Positions 9,908 through 14,544 of a DNA stretch of 14,544 nucleotides are shown piece by piece. The DNA is from JANNRA01 sp031401035 (GTDB lineage Bacteria; Desulfobacterota; Binatia; HRBIN30; CADEER01): the NCBI GenBank assembly GCA_031401035.1, contig JANNRA010000101.1, positions 1 through 14,544 on the forward strand, given 5' to 3'. Under the pieces are notes generated by a model. The model searched no databases and was not told the DNA's origin. It saw only the letters and a program-made list of their open reading frames with translations. The translations under genes and the position numbers were made by a program. The stretch's first letter is position 1, and each line of letters begins with the position of its first letter.

Positions 9908-11638
9908 ATGGCAGCGCGCTTCGTAGTCGGCATCGACCTCGGCACCACCAACTCGGCGGTCGCGTACGCGCCGGTCGACGGCTCGGCGCCGATCGCCGTC
10001 CTGCCGATTCCCCAGACCACCGCACCCGGCACGGTCGAGGCGCGCGCGCTGCTGCCGTCGTTCCTGTACCTGCCGCTGGCGGGGGAGACGCCAGCGGAAC
10101 CGGTGGTCGGCGTGTTCGCCCGTCAGCGCGCCGCCGAAGTCCCGGACCACGTCATCGCCTCGGCCAAATCCTGGTTGTCCTTCGCCACCGCCGACCGCGG
10201 CGCGGCGATCCTGCCCTGGGGTGCCGCCGATGACGTGGCCAAGCGCTCGCCCGTGGCCGCCTCGGCGGCGTATCTGGCGCAACTCGCGGCGGCGTGGGCG
10301 GCGGCATTTCCCGACGCCCCCCTGGTCGATCAGGACGTCCTGCTGACCGTGCCGGCGTCCTTCGATCCGGCGGCGCGCGAACTCACCGTGCGCGCCGCCG
10401 CCGAGGCCGGCCTGCCGCCGGTGACGCTTCTCGAGGAGCCGCAGGCGGCCTGCTACGCGTGGATCGACACTGCCGGCGCCGCCTGGCGGCAGCGTCTCGC
10501 CGCCGGCGACGTCCTGTTGGTCTGCGATGTCGGCGGTGGCACCTCCGACTTCAGTCTCATCGCGGCGCGCGACGACGGCGGCAGCCTGGCGCTCGCACGC
10601 GTCGCCGTCGGCGACCATATCCTGCTCGGCGGCGACAACATGGACCTGGCGCTGGCGCACGTGGTGCGCGAGCGCCTGGCCACCGCCGGCACGACGCTCG
10701 ACGCCTGGCAGCTGCGCGGACTGGTCGCCGGCTGCCGCGATGCGAAGGAGCGCCTACTCGGCGCCGCCGCCGTACCGAGCCTGCCGGTCGCCATCCTCGG
10801 CCGCGGCCGCAAGGTGGTCGGCGGCGCCGTGCGCGCCGAGGTCGGCCGCGACGACGCCGAGCGCGCGCTGGTCGACGGCTTCTTCCCGCGCTGCGCGCTC
10901 AGCGATCGCCCGCAGCGCCCGCGACGCGCCGGCCTGCAGGAGCTCGGCCTGCCCTACGCGGCCGACGCCGCGGTCACCCGCCACCTGGCGCACTTCCTGA
11001 GTCGCAACAGCGAAGCGGCACAGCCAACCGCGGTGCTCTTCAACGGCGGCGTCATGCGCGCCGCGGCACTGCGGGCGCGCCTGGTCGAGGTCCTGCGCGA
11101 CTGGTACCCCGGCACCGAGGTGCGCGTGCTGGACGGCGCCGACCCGGAGCACGCCGTCGCCCGCGGTGCCGCCTGTTACGGGCTGGCGCGCCGCGGCCGC
11201 GGCGTACGCATCCGCGGCGGCACGGCGCGGACCTTTTACGTCGGCATCGAGAGCGCCGCTCCGGCGGTGCCCGGCATGCGGGCACCGATCAAGGCGCTGT
11301 GCGTCGTCCCGCACGGTCTGGAGGAGGGCAGTGCCGTCGAGCTGCCGACGCAGGAATTCGGGTTGGTGGTCGGCGAGGAAACCGAGTTCCGCTTCCTCAG
11401 CTCGACGACGCGGCGCGAAGACCACCCTGGCCTGCTGCTCGACGCGTGGAGCGAGGAGGATCTCGCCGAGCTGCCGCCGTTGCACGCGACGGTCGACTGG
11501 CCCGGCCACGACGGCGCCATGGTCCCGGTGCACCTCGAAGGGCTGGTGACCGACCTCGGCGTCCTCGAATTGTGGTGCGTCGGCCGCGACGACGGGCGGC
11601 GCTGGAAACTCGAGTTCAACGTCCGGGGAGCCGATTAG
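9908..11638 (+). CDS. Hsp70-like ATPase, short form without lid
   Basis: This 576-aa protein has a clear actin/Hsp70 nucleotide-binding domain. It shows phosphate-1 motif IDLGTTNS (9-16), K87 in SAKSWL as the likely counterpart of DnaK Lys70, LLEEPQAACYAWI near 174-186, phosphate-2 motif DVGGGTSD (207-214) and adenosine motif VLFNGGVMR (376-384). Residues about 430-576 are beta-rich but unlike the DnaK substrate-binding domain. The helical lid and the charged C-terminal tail are absent (DnaK is about 638 aa). ATPase residues look intact, so it should bind and hydrolyse ATP. Its client is unknown, and this is not the housekeeping DnaK. It lies after a DUF2760 gene and before a longer paralogue. 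No grpE or dnaJ is in the window. ATG at 9908 immediately follows repeat B. Confidence 0.92.
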   Translation: MAARFVVGIDLGTTNSAVAYAPVDGSAPIAVLPIPQTTAPGTVEARALLPSFLYLPLAGETPAEPVVGVFARQRAAEVPDHVIASAKSWLSFATADRGAAILPWGAADDVAKRSPVAASAAYLAQLAAAWAAAFPDAPLVDQDVLLTVPASFDPAARELTVRAAAEAGLPPVTLLEEPQAACYAWIDTAGAAWRQRLAAGDVLLVCDVGGGTSDFSLIAARDDGGSLALARVAVGDHILLGGDNMDLALAHVVRERLATAGTTLDAWQLRGLVAGCRDAKERLLGAAAVPSLPVAILGRGRKVVGGAVRAEVGRDDAERALVDGFFPRCALSDRPQRPRRAGLQELGLPYAADAAVTRHLAHFLSRNSEAAQPTAVLFNGGVMRAAALRARLVEVLRDWYPGTEVRVLDGADPEHAVARGAACYGLARRGRGVRIRGGTARTFYVGIESAAPAVPGMRAPIKALCVVPHGLEEGSAVELPTQEFGLVVGEETEFRFLSSTTRREDHPGLLLDAWSEEDLAELPPLHATVDWPGHDGAMVPVHLEGLVTDLGVLELWCVGRDDGRRWKLEFNVRGAD

Positions 11639-11650
11639 GAAGTATCTGAT

Positions 11651-11715
11651 TCCTCAACACGGAGGCACGGCGAGTGATCCGATTTCTCCGTGTCTCCGTG
11701 CCTCCGTGTGAAAGA
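11651..11715. repeat. Palindromic intergenic repeat, copy C (Hsp70-Hsp70 gap)
   Basis: The core arms 11657-11670 (ACACGGAGGCACGG) and 11696-11709 are a perfect 14-bp inverted repeat. Weaker pairing continues outward to 11651 and 11715. The inner part of the left arm has lost its third unit, while the right arm keeps three CTCCGTG-type units. It lies between the two Hsp70-like genes and ends with GTGTGAAAGAAA, about 11 nt before the next ATG. It belongs to the same family as the copies at 1542-1605 and 9831-9904. Confidence 0.88.
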
Positions 11716-11726
11716 AACGTGAGACC

Positions 11727-14513
11727 ATGGCAGCGCGCTTCGTAGTCGGCATCGATCTCGGCACCACCAACTCGGCGGTGGCCTACGCCGACACCGTGGC
11801 GGGCACCGCGATCGAGTCGCTACCGCTCGTCCAGCTGGTCGCCGAGGCGACGCTGGCCGAGCGCCCGACGCTGCCCTCGTTCCTCTACCTCGGCGGCGAG
11901 CACGATGTGGCGCCGGGAGCGCTGGCGCTGCCATGGGCGGCACAGCGCGAGTTCGCCGTCGGCGAGTTCGCGCGCGCCCAGGGCGCGCGCGTGCCGGGGC
12001 GGCTGGTGTCGTCGGCGAAATCCTGGCTGTGCCACGGCGGTGTCGACCGCGAGGCCGACATCCTGCCGTGGGCGGCCGCGGCGGACGTCCGCAAGCTCTC
12101 GCCGGTCGAGGCCTCGGCGCGCTACCTCGCTCACCTATGCGAGGCGTGGGCACAGCGCTTCCCCGACGCGCCCCTGGCGGCCCAGGATGTCGTCCTGACG
12201 GTGCCGGCCTCGTTCGACGAAGTGGCGCGCGAGCTGACCGTCACCGCGGCGCGGCGGACCGGCCTCACCCGCGTGACGTTACTGGAGGAGCCGCAGGCGG
12301 CCTTCTACGCCTGGATCGGCGCCCATCCCGACGACTGGGAGGCGCGCCTGCGCCCGCACCGTCTGGCGCTGGTGATCGACGTCGGCGGCGGCACCACCGA
12401 CTTCAGCCTGATCCGCATCCGCCGCGACGGCGAACGCCTGGCGCTCGATCGCCTGGCAGTCGGCGACCATATCCTGCTCGGCGGCGACAACATCGACGTC
12501 GCCCTCGCCCGCCAGCTCGAACCGCGCCTCGGCGAGGCGCTCGACAGCCAACGCTGGCATGCCCTCACCAACCTCTGCCGCGCCGCCAAGGAGACGCTGC
12601 TCGGATCGGCGCCGCCGGACGCGGCGCCGATCCGTCTCGGCGGCCGCGGGCGTACCGTCATCGGCGGCGCGCGGCAGGCCGACCTGACGCGCGCCGAGGT
12701 CGAACGGCTGGTGCTCGACGGCTTCTTTCCGCTCGTCGCCGCCGATGCCCGGCCGCGTCGCACGCCGCGCGCCGGCCTGCAGGAGTGGGGACTGCCCTTC
12801 GCGGCAGAGGCCGAGGTGTCGCGCCACCTGGCCGCCTTCCTCGCCCAGCACCGTGACGATGCCGACGGCGACGCCGCACTCGGGGCGCCCGACGCGGTGC
12901 TGTTCAACGGCGGCGCGCTGAGCCCGGCGCTGGTGCGCGAACGCCTCGGCGCGCTGCTGGCAAGCTGGTACGGCGGCGCGCCGCCGGCCCTGCTCGAGAG
13001 CGACAGTCTCGATCTCGCGGTGTCGCGCGGCGCCACCTACTACGGACTGGTGCGCCGCGGGCTCGGCGTACGCATCGGCGGCGGTAGCCCGCGCGCCTTC
13101 TACCTCGGACTGACGGCGCCCGCCGACCTGCCGGCTGGCAGCGTCGACGCCGTCTGCCTGGTGCCGCGCGGCCTGCACGCCGGCGAGGAAGTCGAGATCT
13201 CCAGCCCGGCCTTCACCGTTCTTGCAAACCGCCCGGTGAGCTTCCCCCTCTTCTCCTCCAGCACCCGTCTCGGCGACCGCGCCGGCGCCGTCGTCCGCGC
13301 CGAGCGCGAGTCGCTCAGCGAGCTGCCGCCGATCCGCACCGTGCTGCGCTTCGGCAAGAAACTCGCCGCCGCCGAGCTGCCCGTGCACGTCGTCGCCGCG
13401 CTGACCGAGGTCGGTACGCTCGAGGTGTGGTGTCGCTCGCTCACCACCGAGCACCGTTGGCGCCTGCAGTTCGGCCTGCGCGACGCGCGCCCGAGCGAGG
13501 CCGAGACGGCGCCGGCGGCGTCCGGTGGCGAGCTGGCCATCGCCGGCGAGCGCGTCGCGGCGGCACTCACCGCGCTCGCCGTGGTCTTTCCCGGCGGCGG
13601 CGACCCAGTGACACTGGTCAAGGGGCTCGAGACGGCTCTCGATGTCGGCAAGGACGCCTGGCCGCTGGCGACCATCCGGCCGCTGTGGGACGCGCTGCTC
13701 GCCGGCGCCGGCGGCCGCGGCGTCACGGCGGCGCACGAAGCGCGCTGGCTCAACCTGTGCGGCTTTCTGCTGCGGCCGGGCTTCGGCCACGAGCTCGATG
13801 AATGGCGCGTCCAACAGCTCTGGAAGCTCTACTCGCAGGGGCTGCGCTTTCCGCGTGCCGTGCAGGGCCGGGTCGAGTGGTGGGGCCTGTGGAAGCGCAT
13901 CGTCGGCGGCCTCAGCCGGGCGCAACAGCAGGAGCTGTTCAAGCAGACGGCGCCGGCGCTGCTGCCGCGCCTGAAAGCCCGCGCCAGAGACAAGCGCGCG
14001 GCGGTGGGTCCGCAGGAAGTGCGCGAGTACTGGCAGCTACTCGCCAGTTGCGAGCGCCTGGCAGCCGAGACGAAGGTTGAGCTCGGCGCGGTGTTGTTGC
14101 CGGCCGTGCTCAAGGGCAAGGCCAGCGAGGCCGAGATCTGGGCGCTCGGCCGGCTCGGTGCGCGGGCGCCGTTCGCCGGCCCGCTCAACAGCGTCGCGCC
14201 GCGCGCGAGCGTCGAGGGCTGGGTGGAGGCGCTGCTCGGCGCCACCTGGCCGCGACCGGGTGCCGTCGCCTTCGCATGCGTGCAGTTGGCGCGCTGCGTC
14301 GACGACCGCGAACGCGACCTCGATGACGGCTTGCGGCGCCGCCTGGCCGAGCGCCTGCGCGAGCTGCCGCAGGGTGCGCGCGCGGCGCGCCTGGTCAGCG
14401 AAGCGGTGCCGCTCGAGGCACAGGAGCGGGCGCGGATTCTCGACGAGACGCTACCGATGGGGTTGGTGCTAAAGCCCCTGGAGGGCGCCGCTCCGTCGGC
14501 GCCTGTTGAATGA
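11727..14513 (+). CDS. Hsp70-like ATPase with C-terminal DUF3731-type extension
   Basis: This 928-aa protein has an N-terminal Hsp70 nucleotide-binding domain with IDLGTTNS (9-16), K98 in SAKSWL, DVGGGTTD (218-225) and VLFNGGALS (391-399). Residues about 445-590 match the short beta-rich region of the preceding paralogue. Residues about 595-915 are an extra, mainly helical domain. It has LLRPGFGHELDEWRVQQLWK, then RVEWWGLWKRIVGGLS, and a long Ala/Leu/Arg-rich tail, which I recognise as DUF3731 (DnaK-related C-terminal region). The domain replaces the usual lid. Together with the upstream short Hsp70 and the DUF2760 membrane protein it forms a conserved-looking trio of unknown role. It could act in protein quality control at the membrane, but this is inference. 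The ATG at 11727 is nearly superimposable, at DNA level, on the start of the preceding gene. The C-terminal codons overlap an inverted repeat. Confidence 0.93.
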   Translation: MAARFVVGIDLGTTNSAVAYADTVAGTAIESLPLVQLVAEATLAERPTLPSFLYLGGEHDVAPGALALPWAAQREFAVGEFARAQGARVPGRLVSSAKSWLCHGGVDREADILPWAAAADVRKLSPVEASARYLAHLCEAWAQRFPDAPLAAQDVVLTVPASFDEVARELTVTAARRTGLTRVTLLEEPQAAFYAWIGAHPDDWEARLRPHRLALVIDVGGGTTDFSLIRIRRDGERLALDRLAVGDHILLGGDNIDVALARQLEPRLGEALDSQRWHALTNLCRAAKETLLGSAPPDAAPIRLGGRGRTVIGGARQADLTRAEVERLVLDGFFPLVAADARPRRTPRAGLQEWGLPFAAEAEVSRHLAAFLAQHRDDADGDAALGAPDAVLFNGGALSPALVRERLGALLASWYGGAPPALLESDSLDLAVSRGATYYGLVRRGLGVRIGGGSPRAFYLGLTAPADLPAGSVDAVCLVPRGLHAGEEVEISSPAFTVLANRPVSFPLFSSSTRLGDRAGAVVRAERESLSELPPIRTVLRFGKKLAAAELPVHVVAALTEVGTLEVWCRSLTTEHRWRLQFGLRDARPSEAETAPAASGGELAIAGERVAAALTALAVVFPGGGDPVTLVKGLETALDVGKDAWPLATIRPLWDALLAGAGGRGVTAAHEARWLNLCGFLLRPGFGHELDEWRVQQLWKLYSQGLRFPRAVQGRVEWWGLWKRIVGGLSRAQQQELFKQTAPALLPRLKARARDKRAAVGPQEVREYWQLLASCERLAAETKVELGAVLLPAVLKGKASEAEIWALGRLGARAPFAGPLNSVAPRASVEGWVEALLGATWPRPGAVAFACVQLARCVDDRERDLDDGLRRRLAERLRELPQGARAARLVSEAVPLEAQERARILDETLPMGLVLKPLEGAAPSAPVE

Positions 14514-14544
14514 CGGTCCGCGACCCGCTCCAACAGGCGCCGAC
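14495..14544. repeat. Inverted repeat at the end of the Hsp70 cluster
   Basis: GTCGGCGCCTGTTG (14495-14508) and CAACAGGCGCCGAC (14531-14544) are perfect 14-bp arms with a 22-nt spacer. The left arm overlaps the last codons of the long Hsp70 gene, and the stop codon is in the loop. The right arm touches the window edge, so its full extent and any U-tract cannot be seen. It may be a terminator hairpin or another repeat family; CGCTCC precedes both arms in direct orientation. Confidence 0.7.

Noticed and set aside
9095..10660. A 521-codon minus-strand open frame across DUF2760, repeat B and the first Hsp70
   Set aside because: Shadow of the plus-strand genes. The internal HGDTETRR-like segment is simply translated palindromic repeat.
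9908..11638. Housekeeping DnaK
   Set aside because: The substrate-binding domain is diverged, the lid and C-terminal tail are missing, and grpE/dnaJ are not adjacent. It belongs to the separate Hsp70-like group.
9831..11715. Possible CRISPR array from the CACGGAG repeats
   Set aside because: The units are adjacent, palindromic and without unique spacers of constant length, and there are no cas genes. They form intergenic hairpins, not an array.
12279..13925. A 548-codon minus-strand open frame inside the long Hsp70 gene
   Set aside because: Antisense to a gene with intact Hsp70 motifs; composition typical of a GC-driven shadow frame.

Overview
The window is very GC-rich DNA, dense with long open frames on both strands. 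It comes from a bacterial chromosome and shows core metabolism followed by accessory genes. I see no tRNA, rRNA, CRISPR array, insertion sequence or phage gene. The best clue to the organism is a secreted protein with long Thr-Pro tracts and paired CYxxK...LxCxPS modules. I associate that style with uncultured deltaproteobacterial relatives such as Binatota / Desulfobacterota, but this is an inference from memory and not proven by the sequence.

Region 1 (1-6717, minus strand) is a nitrogen-assimilation operon in the order lrp-like regulator, gltB, gltD. It encodes an Lrp/AsnC-family regulator with an unusual basic tail and both subunits of NADPH-dependent glutamate synthase (GOGAT). The regulator lies 24 nt upstream of gltB. 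Its promoter side carries a cluster of GAATGA-type repeats and inverted repeats that could be its operators.

Region 2 (6718-8130) holds the divergent control region, then a plus-strand gene for a predicted secreted protein. That protein is built of two Cys-rich modules, Thr-Pro linkers and two CYxxK...CxPS modules. It is separated by a very strong GC hairpin from the convergent minus-strand ROK-family sugar kinase (8131-9021).

Region 3 (9022-14544, plus strand) is a three-gene cluster: a membrane-anchored DUF2760 protein, a short lid-less Hsp70-like ATPase, and a longer Hsp70-like ATPase with a C-terminal DUF3731-type extension. The two Hsp70-like genes are diverged paralogues with near-identical DNA patches. 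The cluster looks like a dedicated, poorly characterised chaperone-type module and is the most interesting gene content here.

Three copies of one palindromic intergenic repeat (arms rich in CACGGAG / CTCCGTG) occupy the gltB-gltD gap and both gaps of the Hsp70 cluster. Each lies just upstream of a start codon, and at least one appears to donate the purine-rich ribosome-binding region. This repeat family links otherwise unrelated operons and is the main non-coding signal of the window.
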